From CAVUFH01 sp963740835 (GTDB taxonomy: Bacteria > Actinomycetota > Acidimicrobiia > IMCC26256 > PALSA-610), in the NCBI GenBank assembly GCA_963740835.1, contig CAVUFH010000001.1, positions 248,001-312,000 on the forward strand: a DNA stretch of 64,000 nt, written 5' to 3'. Below, piece after piece: positions 54,206 to 62,868 of this stretch (positions are counted from its first letter, which is position 1; each line of letters starts with the position of its first letter). The translations under genes and the position numbers were made by a program. The notes beneath the pieces are model-generated. The model saw nothing but the letters and a program-made list of their open reading frames with translations, searched no databases and was not told where the DNA came from.

Positions 54206-55330
54206 CTACGGCGACCAGAGCGACGCCGCATCGCACGGCTGCGGCGTGTAGAACACTTGCAGGCCTTCGGGGGTATCGAACGCGGCCTGGCACGCGCCGT
54301 CAGGACCCATCGCGACCAGCAACAGCGACGTGTCGTTGACAACCTGCACCGAGACCGCGTCCCGGCCTGCCGCTTGCGTCGCCGGCACGAACGTCATCGA
54401 GGGCGCCGCGGCCGCGAGCGCCTGGGGAGTCACTGCGTTGTAGGAACCCGCGGTCGAGGAGATGAGCTTCGCGGCTGCCAATGAGGCCTGCAGATTCGCG
54501 GGCACCTCGCCCGGTGGCACGGGAGTCATCGTTGCGGCGCCGGACAGCGTCGGCGCGGGCCCGGGCGCGGTCGTCGGTGCGACGGTCGTCGCCGTTGCCG
54601 CTGCGTCGGTGTCGCCAGAGGCAGTCGGTGTCGTCGTCGGCGCGTCGTTCACTGCGAGCCGGCGTGCGGGTGAGCCTGCATCACCGGTGAAGTACAGGTT
54701 CCATGCGAGCAGGCAGATCACAAGCGAGAGTCCGCCAATCGCCGCGACCGCGCGCGTCCGTCGCGAGCCGAGGCGGTGGGATCGAGGGCGGTTCCGCGTC
54801 TGCAGCTGGGTCTCGACCGGTGCCACTCCGTCGCGATCGCGAGCCCCGGGTAGCAGGTCGTCGAGCGCAGTTCGCAAACCCAACGGGGCTTCCGGCGCAG
54901 TGCGAACGTGCAGTGCCGGCGCCGGGCGCGCGCGCGGCATCGGACGGGCGCTCGGTTGTGCCGTAGTCACGAGACGTTGGACCGCGCTCCCGCAGCGCCG
55001 ACACACGTCCCACGTCGGGGGAACCAGGTAGCCACATCCGGTGCAGCGGCCGTGCGTGGGCGCCGGACTTGCGGCGCCCGCCATCGTCGTCGCCGCCGCG
55101 TTCGCCGAGGCCGACATCTGCCGCATTGAGGCGTGTGTCACGATCGGCACGGGCGGCGCCTGCGAGGCCGGCCCGGAGATCGGTGCGCGCACGACCGCCG
55201 AGGGAACGACCTCGGGCGGCGAGACGCGGATCTGCGCTCCACAACGGCGACAGACGTCCCACGAGGACGGGACCAGGTACGAGCAACCTGGACACCGATT
55301 CATCTCCAATTGATCGGTAAGTGGTCTCAT
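54206..55330 (-). CDS. membrane protein with duplicated zinc ribbon
   Basis: 374 aa from ATG 55328-55330; a shorter start is ATG 55311-55313. Two near-identical zinc ribbons occur in the cytoplasmic part: CPGCSYLVPSSWDVCRRCG and CTGCGYLVPPTWDVCRRCG, about 75 residues apart. A single membrane segment (AVAAIGGLSLVICLLAWNLYF) follows, then a Thr/Ala/Pro-rich linker and an external domain of about 100 residues ending LQVFYTPQPCDAASLWSP. No family was recognised. It faces uxs convergently (14 bp apart) and lies downstream of the long sugar transferase. Confidence 0.7.
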   Translation of the reverse strand: MRPLTDQLEMNRCPGCSYLVPSSWDVCRRCGAQIRVSPPEVVPSAVVRAPISGPASQAPPVPIVTHASMRQMSASANAAATTMAGAASPAPTHGRCTGCGYLVPPTWDVCRRCGSAVQRLVTTAQPSARPMPRARPAPALHVRTAPEAPLGLRTALDDLLPGARDRDGVAPVETQLQTRNRPRSHRLGSRRTRAVAAIGGLSLVICLLAWNLYFTGDAGSPARRLAVNDAPTTTPTASGDTDAAATATTVAPTTAPGPAPTLSGAATMTPVPPGEVPANLQASLAAAKLISSTAGSYNAVTPQALAAAAPSMTFVPATQAAGRDAVSVQVVNDTSLLLVAMGPDGACQAAFDTPEGLQVFYTPQPCDAASLWSP

Positions 55331-55518
55331 CACTTCAGTGCTCTCGGACGCGCGCCGCGCCGGGGCCGACACCGTGCAGACCGATCTCGCAGCTGGCGCC
55401 GCCGAGTGTAGGCGGCACGTCTGGGACCGGACGACGCGACGCGACCCGGTGAGGCTTTTGAACACGTTCGCGACGCAGCGCGCGTGTCACGCACTGTGAG
55501 GTGAGCGCGTCCGCGGGT

Positions 55519-57009
55519 TCAGTATGCGCCGTCGCGACGGAGCAGTGTCGGGATCGTACGACCGATGATCGCAAGGTCGGTGACCAACGACCAGTTGTCG
55601 ACGTAGAAGAGGTCGTGGCGGGCATAGGCCTCGAACGACGAGTTGCTTCGGCCACTGACCTGCCACATGCCGGTGACACCCGGCTTCACGCGCAGGCGCT
55701 GGCGCAGGGCAGGTGCCCAGAGCAACGCCTCGTGCGGCAGCGCGGGGCGGGGGCCGACGAGACTCATCTCGCCGCGCAGCACGTTCCAAAATTGCGGCAA
55801 CTCGTCGAGCGAGATGCGACGGAGCAGCTTGCCTACACGCGTCACCCGAGGATCGTCGCGCATCTTGAACAACACGCCATCGGCCTCGTTCTGTGCTTCG
55901 AGCTCGCTCAGCCGGCGCTCGGCATCGGCAACCATCGTCCGAAACTTGTAGATGGTGAAGAGGTCACCGTTCCTCCCGACGCGGCGTTGTCGGAAGAACA
56001 CGGGCCCGCGAGAGTCGAACTTGATCGCGACCGCGATGAAGAACATGAAGGGCGAGAGGAGGAAGAGCGCAGTTGCGGACATCACGATGTCGAAGGTGCG
56101 CTTGGCGACGGCCCGCCAGCCGCCGCGCCGAACCGGCTCCAAGTACACGACCGGATAGGGACCGATCGACCGCACGACCAACCGATCGGCCCTGATGTCG
56201 CGCAGCGACGACGACAGCTCGACGTGCACTCCTGCATCGATCAACTGCCGCGCGATGCGGTTGCTGCTCTCTGCGTCGATCGCGGTTGTCGCGACGATCG
56301 CACTCGTCGCGCCGTTCGACACGGCGAGCGCGGCCGCGTCGCACGTCTTGCCCAGCACCGCGACGCCGTTGGACCTCGCCGTGTCGTCGACGAAACCGAT
56401 GACGCGGTATCCGAGCGAAGGCGTGTCCTCGAGCAACTTCGCGATCGAACGACCTTCCTCGTTCGCGCCCACGATGAGCACCGTGCGACGGAACATGCCG
56501 CGCCGCCGCATCCGTGCGAACACGCGCCTCGTGATCTCCCGCTCGCAGACCACGATCGGGCCGGCCAGCAGCAACGTGAGGAGTACCCAACGGCGCGCGA
56601 TCTGCGTCTCGAGGAGGTAGGCACCCACGGCGAGCAACGCCGTCCCGATCACCAACGCGTGGAAGAGCCCTCGGAACTCCTGGAGCCTCGTCGATACCCG
56701 GCGCGAGGCGTAGAGGCCGTAGCGGGCGAAGACGAGCAGCCACACGGGGATCGCGGCACATGCAGCGATCACATAGTCGGCAGCGTGCAAGGACGAGCCG
56801 ATCGACGCGACCTCACCAACTTGGTATGCGATGAACATCGCGAGCGCGAGCGCCGCCGCGTCCGCGAGCGCCATGGCCGCTTTCGCGGTCGCGGTGCGCC
56901 GCGTACGCGCGCGCGGCGGCAGCACCACGAGCTGCGCGCGGGGCGCGAATTCAGGATCCAGATCCGCGAGCGTCGTGCTCGCGTCCTCAGTAACCGCCCA
57001 TGCCCGCAC
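55519..57009 (-). CDS. polyprenyl glycosylphosphotransferase (full-length WbaP/CpsE type)
   Basis: 496 aa. GTG 57007-57009 was chosen because GGGAGGGG lies about 6 nt upstream; a longer start at ATG 57055-57057 is possible. Four N-terminal membrane segments (DAAALALAMFIAYQVGEV onward) are followed by a Rossmann-like CoA-binding_3 domain (TVLIVGANEEGRSIAKLLED). A fifth hydrophobic segment precedes the catalytic Bac_transf domain: GPVFFRQRRVGRNGDLFTIY, ISLDELPQFWNVLRGEMSL and RLRVKPGVTGMWQVSGRS. It loads the first sugar on undecaprenyl phosphate. It is the second such enzyme in the locus. Confidence 0.9.
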   Translation of the reverse strand: MRAWAVTEDASTTLADLDPEFAPRAQLVVLPPRARTRRTATAKAAMALADAAALALAMFIAYQVGEVASIGSSLHAADYVIAACAAIPVWLLVFARYGLYASRRVSTRLQEFRGLFHALVIGTALLAVGAYLLETQIARRWVLLTLLLAGPIVVCEREITRRVFARMRRRGMFRRTVLIVGANEEGRSIAKLLEDTPSLGYRVIGFVDDTARSNGVAVLGKTCDAAALAVSNGATSAIVATTAIDAESSNRIARQLIDAGVHVELSSSLRDIRADRLVVRSIGPYPVVYLEPVRRGGWRAVAKRTFDIVMSATALFLLSPFMFFIAVAIKFDSRGPVFFRQRRVGRNGDLFTIYKFRTMVADAERRLSELEAQNEADGVLFKMRDDPRVTRVGKLLRRISLDELPQFWNVLRGEMSLVGPRPALPHEALLWAPALRQRLRVKPGVTGMWQVSGRSNSSFEAYARHDLFYVDNWSLVTDLAIIGRTIPTLLRRDGAY

Positions 57010-57291
57010 GACCGCCCCTCCCTGCGCAGACCGCGCACTCCTCGCGCGGCACTCCATCACCGTCACGTGCACGCGAAGCAGTGGCAGGCTGGTTGGCCGG
57101 CCGCGGCGGCTCCGTGCGCGCGCCCCGTAGTCGGAACCTAACGCAGGACTTGACCGGAGGCAATGGAGTTCCGGCCTCTGTTCACGCACCGTTGACGTGA
57201 CCCGGACAAATCCCGCCAACTCGTTACCCGGCGGAGGACGAGCTGACCGGCATTTCGTCCAGCGCCGTCGCGCGGCCCGAGACGCGGCAGA

Positions 57292-57873
57292 TCAACCCTT
57301 GAAGGTGATCCGTCCGTTGCCGCGGTGCGCGGCGATCGGTTTCGTGCCCGAGTACGCATAGCCGCCGGCGTAACCGCAGTCGTGGGGCAACGGCAACTTC
57401 ACGTGCCACTCACAATCGCTGTCGATGTACACCTTGATGCGTTTCGCGTTGAACGTCTGGGCGAGGCTGTTGCTCGACTTGACCTTCTTCGAATTCTTCT
57501 TCTCGTACGAGCTCGCGCCTGTGTCGTTGTGAGCTGCCACCGCTGACCATCGACCGCCGCGGCACTTCAGCCCGTAGTGCTCGCCACCCTTCTTCACGAT
57601 GATCACGATGTACGAGATGTCCTTACATACTTTCGGCGGCGGCTCATCGTTCGGCGGCGGCCCATCGTTCGGCGGCGGCCCGTCTTGCGGAGGCGGGGGC
57701 GCGACGCTCGGCGACTGTGCGCTCGCCTTCCCGAGCCCGATGACTTGGACTGCCGGCACGACATACAGCGCGGTACCCGCGGCGATCGCGCCGGTCTTCA
57801 GCGCCCGTCGGCGGGTGACCGATCGCCCGCTCACGTCGGAAGCGAACTCCGCAACGCGCTCGATGTTCTCCAT
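57292..57873 (-). CDS. small Tat-exported protein of unknown function
   Basis: 193 aa from ATG 57871-57873 (MENIERVAEFASDVSGRSVT). The twin-arginine signal is SVTRRRALKTGAIAAGTALY, cut near ASAQ. A proline-rich repeat PPPNDGPPPNDEPPP, encoded by 18-bp repeats near 57634-57690, links it to a domain of about 115 residues with four Cys (CKDISYIVIIVKKGG, GLKCRGGRW, DSDCEWHVKLPLPHDCGYAG). No family was recognised. It is divergent from the pqqD-like gene with 137 bp between starts, so it may be a partner or target of that module. Confidence 0.62.
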   Translation of the reverse strand: MENIERVAEFASDVSGRSVTRRRALKTGAIAAGTALYVVPAVQVIGLGKASAQSPSVAPPPPQDGPPPNDGPPPNDEPPPKVCKDISYIVIIVKKGGEHYGLKCRGGRWSAVAAHNDTGASSYEKKNSKKVKSSNSLAQTFNAKRIKVYIDSDCEWHVKLPLPHDCGYAGGYAYSGTKPIAAHRGNGRITFKG

Positions 57874-58010
57874 CCGTGGCCCCCGGTGGTCGCCGGCTCC
57901 GCCGACCGGCCCCGTCACACTATGACCAGATGGCGCGCGTGGCCAGCACCCAACCCCAACCGAGGGGAAAAATGTTCGGACGTACGGTGCGATAACGTAC
58001 GCTTCGCGCC

Positions 58011-58289
58011 GTGATTGCCCGGCTGCGCCGTGTCACCGACCCCGGTGTCCTCGAGTTCGACGTCGGTGGCGACGTGAGCCTCTACCCGGACGGGAGCGAA
58101 CGGGCGGTCGTCCTCAACGCGACCGCGAGCGAAATCTGGCGACTCACCGAGCGGGCACCATCGGTCGCCGACGTCGTGGCCGAGATCGCGCGTGCCTATG
58201 GGCAGGATCCCGAGTCAGTGCGCGGCGACGTCGAACGCACGATCGGAACGCTCGTCGCCCAGGGGCTGCTCAGCATCGAGGGTACGTAG
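58011..58289 (+). CDS. PqqD family protein (RiPP recognition element fold)
   Basis: 92 aa, GTG start. Matches the PqqD/RRE winged-helix fold: LYPDGSERAVVLNATASEIW followed by VADVVAEIARAYGQDPESV and TLVAQGLLSIEGT. PqqD proteins bind leader peptides of ribosomally made peptides, and close relatives occur in exopolysaccharide clusters beside HPr-kinase-like proteins. It is followed 16 bp later by such a kinase gene, so the two form an operon. Fold assignment is solid; the partner peptide is unknown. Confidence 0.8.
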   Translation: MIARLRRVTDPGVLEFDVGGDVSLYPDGSERAVVLNATASEIWRLTERAPSVADVVAEIARAYGQDPESVRGDVERTIGTLVAQGLLSIEGT

Positions 58290-58305
58290 CAAAGGGTCGG
58301 CAACC

Positions 58306-59125
58306 GTGGAAACGACGTTCGACCTCATCGGCACACGCTGCCGCATCGAAGGCAACGATCCTGTCAGCTGGACACGCCTCACGACCCTGCTTGCTCCGTT
58401 TGGCAGTCCCGGCACGTACGCCGACGATGCGAGCCCGCACTTCCGTCTCGAACGCCTGGCCGACAACGATCTCGTCGTGTTCCGAGACGAGGAAGAGGTG
58501 TACCGCAACCAGACCACCCCGGCGCTGTCGTACCTCCTCGCGCAGCTCACCGCGTCTGCGATCGAGCACTTCGAGGGCTTCGCAGTGCACGCGGGCGTCG
58601 TGGCGATCGACGGGCGGGCGATCGTTATTCCTGCCGCTTCCGGTACGGGCAAGACAACGCTGACCGCAGCGTGCTTGCATGCCGGGTTCGACTATCTGAG
58701 CGACGAGGCTTTGTGCGTGCTCGCACGGTTCGCGCCTCGCCGTGCCCTTCCCGAGGCCACTCGCAATCTCGGGTGCATCCGCTGAGCTCCTCGGCCTCGC
58801 GCGAGTGCGACACGATACGAAAGACCTCGTCACGCCGGACATGTTCGGTGCCGAGGTCGGCGGAGCTTCCGCGATCGAGCATGTCGTCGTGCTGTCACGG
58901 TCTGGCTCGGGAGCGTCGGCGCTCGAGCCCCAACCTGCATCGGCCACGGTGCCTGCGCTGCTCGCCATGTCCTTCAACAGCTACCGCGATCCGGCCGCCG
59001 CGGTGCAGACGTCCGCTCGCATCGCCGAGGGCGCGCAGTGCTGGACGCTCGACGTGGGCGACGTCGACGACGCCGCGCGATCGCTTCACGAGTTGCTGAC
59101 GGCGCCGGCGACCTCGTCCGGCTGA
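58306..59125 (+). CDS. HPr-kinase-like P-loop protein, frameshifted
   Basis: About 273 aa after rejoining. GTG 58306-58308 begins METTFDLIGTRCRIEGNDPV. The N-terminal half ends with FAVHAGVVAIDGRAIVIP, then Walker A AASGTGKTTLTAACLHAGFD and YLSDEALCVL, the layout of HPr kinase/phosphorylase-related ATPases. The frame shifts by one base near 58735 to VPFPRPLAISGASAELLGL, after which the rest reads to 59125. The catalytic HPr-kinase His loop of the classical enzyme is not obvious. Relatives modify lasso-peptide precursors or act in exopolysaccharide loci. It overlaps the convergent nucleotidyltransferase gene by 40 bp. Confidence 0.72.
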
Positions 59126-60303
59126 CCGGCTCGGGCCTCGCGTCCGTATCGATCAGTGTTCCCGACCGCCGCGAAGTAAGCCGATCGTTGCGCCTCGCCT
59201 CCGGCGGGATAGAGGATCGAGCGCGGGTTCGTCGGGCTGCGCTCGAGGTCGGGGCGCTCGACACGAGCGCCGTCGCGAATCCAGCGCCCGCCGCGACGTC
59301 CGAGCTCCTTCAGGCTCGCCGCGCTGGAACGACGCGTCGCCCGGGCGACGATGCGGGCCACGGAGCCGCGCCCGTTCGCCCGCGGCAGAGGGGCCAGCCG
59401 TTCCGAGCTCGAGGCGAGCACCTGCCACGACCGCCCGGACAAGAACGCTTCGGGCGGCGCCTCGGTACCGAGGTACCGATGCGCCCGCCGCAGCATCATC
59501 GCGAGCGCGACCGCGGTGCCCGTCCCGTCGGCTTCTTCGACGACCGCCGCCCAGTCGATGTCGGGCTGCGCAACCGCGTGATGGAGATCTGTCAGCCAAA
59601 CGAGACGGTCGCCACCGGAGAGACCGCCGTGCAGCGCGAGGTGGATGATCGTCGCCGACGTCGAGAGCGTCCGAAGTTGGACACGGCCGATCGTGATCGG
59701 GCGCGACGAAGCGAACAATCCGGGCATCTGCACCGCGAAGGCCGCGCGCAGGCTCGGAAGGTTGAGCAGGTGCCAATGCAGGTCGATCCACATGCCGGAC
59801 GGGAGCATGAGCCGGAGCTCACCGGGCATGGCCGAAGCGACCATCTTCCAGTTACGGTCCACCGTGCGGCAGCCCGCGGCCTCCAAGGCGCGAACGACGT
59901 CGCCGAAGTCGGGTGCGCCTACGACAACATCGAGGTCGCCGTAGGTACGAAGGTCGGGACGCGGATAGAGCAACTCGGACAGCACCGGGCCCTTGACGAC
60001 GAGCCAGGGAGCGACGGACACGAGCGCGTCGTGAACGAAAGCCAACGCGTCGAGCGCGAGGAGGTGTGCGCGGACGGCGGCGTGATAGCGGCCCGCAAGT
60101 TCGGTCAAGGTCGCCTGGTCGATGTCGGGCACGTCGCGCAACACGAGATACAGGGCCGGTTCGACCCGGTGATACTCCGCCAACGCCACCAGCCCGGAGA
60201 GGCTGCGTTGTGCGGCAAGCGACGCGATCTCGCCCGCGTCGGGCACGTCCTGCACCGCCGCCACCAGGATGCGCGCGTCGCGCACACGATCATGCACGGA
60301 CAC
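59086..60303 (-). CDS. nucleotidyltransferase-fold protein (NTP_transf_5 family)
   Basis: 405 aa from GTG 60301-60303. The N-terminal helical part (LSGLVALAEYHRVEPALYLV) is followed by the nucleotidyltransferase core PWLVVKGPVLSELLYPRPDL and TYGDLDVVVGAPDFGDVVRA, where GDLD supplies the metal-binding Asp pair. LHWHLLNLP and HLALHGGLSGGDRLVWLTDL complete the family pattern. This family is typically found beside PqqD-like and HPr-kinase-like genes in envelope loci; its substrate is not known. It overlaps the GT2 gene stop by 14 bp. Confidence 0.8.
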   Translation of the reverse strand: MSVHDRVRDARILVAAVQDVPDAGEIASLAAQRSLSGLVALAEYHRVEPALYLVLRDVPDIDQATLTELAGRYHAAVRAHLLALDALAFVHDALVSVAPWLVVKGPVLSELLYPRPDLRTYGDLDVVVGAPDFGDVVRALEAAGCRTVDRNWKMVASAMPGELRLMLPSGMWIDLHWHLLNLPSLRAAFAVQMPGLFASSRPITIGRVQLRTLSTSATIIHLALHGGLSGGDRLVWLTDLHHAVAQPDIDWAAVVEEADGTGTAVALAMMLRRAHRYLGTEAPPEAFLSGRSWQVLASSSERLAPLPRANGRGSVARIVARATRRSSAASLKELGRRGGRWIRDGARVERPDLERSPTNPRSILYPAGGEAQRSAYFAAVGNTDRYGREARAGQPDEVAGAVSNS

Positions 60304-61240
60304 GATCTCTTTGCAGATCGGGGTAGCCGTCGATCCACTCTCGGCGCCGAGCCCACGCCTCGCGCCAGACCGCACCACACGTTCCCGGCGCGGCCCGCGC
60401 CGCGGCGGCGCGCAAACCTGTGCCCAGCCACAACATCGCAATTCCCCACTGCCGACGCGGGGCACGCCAGCGGCGCCGCACGTACGTCGCCTTTCCCTTC
60501 ATCACGAGCACGGTCTTGTTCGCCGGTGTCGACGCGGCGCCTACCGCGTGCACGGCGACTGCCGCCGGATCGACGATCGGACGGCGCCCGATCTCGTGCG
60601 CCCGGGCGCAGAAGTCGATGTCGTCGCTGTACATGAAGTAGGTCGGATCGAGGCCGCCGAGCCTGGACCACAACTCGCGCTCGACGAGCATCAGACCGCC
60701 CGAGACCGCATCGACCTCTCGTACCGATCCGCGGTCCCATGCACCGAGCGACTCGGGATCGAAGAGGCGGTGGCGCCGAAACGCGGACGAAAGGCCGCTC
60801 GCGAAGCAGAGCATGCTCCACGCCGACGGCATGCCCCAGCACGAGCGATGATCGGGACGGCCGGCCTCGTCGGTGATGCGCCCGCCGTAGATGCCGTGAC
60901 CCGGCCACGCGTCAGCGAAGGCGACGAGCTCGTCGAGCGTGCCCGGGAGCAGCTGGGCATCCGGATTCAGCAGCAGGAGATAGCGCCCGCTCGCGACCTC
61001 GGCGCCCCGGTTCACCGCGCCCGCGAAACCGAGGTTGGCACCCGTCTCGATCAATGTCGCGCGCGGGAACTCCGAACGGACCAACGCATCCGATCCGTCG
61101 GACGACGCGTTGTCGATCACGATCAGCTCGACGCCGAGCGAAACGCTTGCGTGCACCGACTCAAGGCAACGACGGAGGTGTGCCGCGGTGTTGTACGACA
61201 CGACCAGCACCGAGACATCGACGGTCGTGGGCGGCGCCAT
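60290..61240 (-). CDS. family 2 glycosyltransferase (rhamnosyltransferase-like)
   Basis: 316 aa from ATG 61238-61240 (MAPPTTVDVSVLVVSYNTAA); an alternative ATG at 61280-61282 overlaps the upstream gene. GT-A motifs: VLVVSYNTAAHLRRCLESVH, VIDNASSDGSDALV, TGANLGFAGAVNRGA, LLLLNPDAQLLPG (DxD equivalent) and DAVSGGLMLVERELWSRLGG. The C-terminal region resembles rhamnosyl or galactofuranosyl transferases (WbbL type). It works on the lipid-linked glycan in the cytoplasm. Confidence 0.85.
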   Translation of the reverse strand: MAPPTTVDVSVLVVSYNTAAHLRRCLESVHASVSLGVELIVIDNASSDGSDALVRSEFPRATLIETGANLGFAGAVNRGAEVASGRYLLLLNPDAQLLPGTLDELVAFADAWPGHGIYGGRITDEAGRPDHRSCWGMPSAWSMLCFASGLSSAFRRHRLFDPESLGAWDRGSVREVDAVSGGLMLVERELWSRLGGLDPTYFMYSDDIDFCARAHEIGRRPIVDPAAVAVHAVGAASTPANKTVLVMKGKATYVRRRWRAPRRQWGIAMLWLGTGLRAAAARAAPGTCGAVWREAWARRREWIDGYPDLQRDRVRA

Positions 61241-61241
61241 C

Positions 61242-62868
61242 TCAATCCCGCGACAGAAGCGGGTCGGCTCGTGATGACTCATCGCGTCCCCAGTCGGCAA
61301 CGGTGCCCCGGCGGTCGAGGATCCGCGCGCGCAGGCGGACAAAGATCGTCACCGGGAGATAGACGAGCAATGCGGGCGCGATCCGTGGCTCGTCGAGCGC
61401 CAGCGCGCAACCAGCCTGGGAGGCCGCCGTCGTCGTGCCGGTGGACTCCGAGGCTGCGGAGCTGCGTGTTGCCGCGGGAGACCCGAACCCGCCGCCGAAC
61501 GAGGTCGCGCAGCGTCTGGGGGGTCCGGACGACCGAACCGGCCGTGCGCACGGTGCGGCCCGAACCGTCGGAGAACAGCGCGCTCACATAGCCGTCGTCA
61601 TTCAGGAGCTCGGGGAACCGCTCGAAGCGCTGCCGTCCTTCCGCGGACACCGCGTACACGCCTCTCCCCGCGAGGCTCTCCCGCACCTGCGGCAGTCGTT
61701 GCCAGATCGTGCAGTAAGTCCGCACCGCCCACGACGAGTGCGACGTGTCGGCGCGGAGTGCGGGCGCGGCTGCGAGGACGCCCGGTTGTTCCAAGGCACG
61801 CGCGACATCGCGGAGCACCGGTCCGGCGAACGAGGCGTCGGCGTCGACGTAAAAGCGCGGGAAGTCGCGCGCCGCCTCATCGCCGAGGTTCAGCGCAGAC
61901 GACTTGTTGGCGATCGGGGTCTCGATCACCCGCACCGGCGGCCCGAACGAGCGAGCGACATCGGCCGTATCGTCGGTGCACCCGTTGCACACGACGACAA
62001 TGTCGAGATCGTCCCCGCCCGAGTCGACCAGGGCGCCGAGCAGCCGGCGGATCACAGTTGCTTCGTTGTACGCCGCGACAACGACACTGATCATGACCGC
62101 TGATCTGACGCGGCGGACAGCGCTCTCAGCAATCGAGTGATAGCCGTACCGGGCGGCGCGCTCGCCCAAGCCGTCGACGACGTCGATGGGATGCCATCGG
62201 ATCGGCCGATCGCGATACTCCGGCATGCGGTTCGAGTGAGGAAGGGGCCTCAACGTCGCCTCAACGACCTCGAGCGCTGGCGCGGGCCGGTTCAATCGTT
62301 CGAGGACGCCGTGAAGAAACGTTGCATCGAGCGACTCGAGGCGGCAGAAGAGGTGTGAGCGCCCAGCGCGCGCCAACTGCTCCTCCGGCAATTGATTCCA
62401 ATCGTTCCAATAGCGATAGCAACGCAGAAGCTCGTCGGGTTCTTCGAAAATCGACGTGTGCGTCGCGACGACATATCGTTGCGCTCGCAGCTCCGTCAGC
62501 CGGCGTCGAAGGCGGCTGGGATAGCGAAGGTCGGACGCGGTCCGCTTCGGGTTAACCAAGACAGTCCGCCACGGCCGGTCGCCGAAGAAGCCGATCCTGT
62601 AGAACGACGAGATGACCTTCCACGGTTCTCGGACTTGGTGAATGATCAGCGTGTCGTCGGGAAGGTCCTCGACATACGGCGGCGCGAACCAAGATGCTTC
62701 GGCCATCTGGTCGCCGAAGCCGACGAAACCGTGCGGCCGGATTCCGCGTTCGTGACCACACGGGTAGCCGAGCTGATTCAGCACTGCGGAGAGGTGCCCG
62801 GTACCTGATCGACCGCACCCGGCGATGACGAGATGGGAACAGGGCCGCCCGCCCGCATCGTCTATCAC
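61242..62868 (-). CDS. sulfotransferase domain joined to a GT2 glycosyltransferase, frameshift near the C-terminus
   Basis: Residues 1-258 are a sulfotransferase-like domain (SHLVIAGCGRSGTGHLSAVL as the PAPS loop, HQVREPWKVISSFYR as the 3'-phosphate motif). From Met259 (ATG 62092-62094) a GT2 domain follows: MISVVVAAYNEATVIRRLLG, VVVCNGCTDDTADVARSFG, RFYVDADASFAGPVLRDVAR. The two may be a fusion, or two genes joined by an indel: one frame gives a stop as ATGA exactly at that ATG. Near 61440 a one-base shift changes to AASQAGCALALDEPRIAPAL and VYLPVTIFVRLRARILDRRG, ending at 61242. As printed the frame would run to 61279. Confidence 0.75.
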
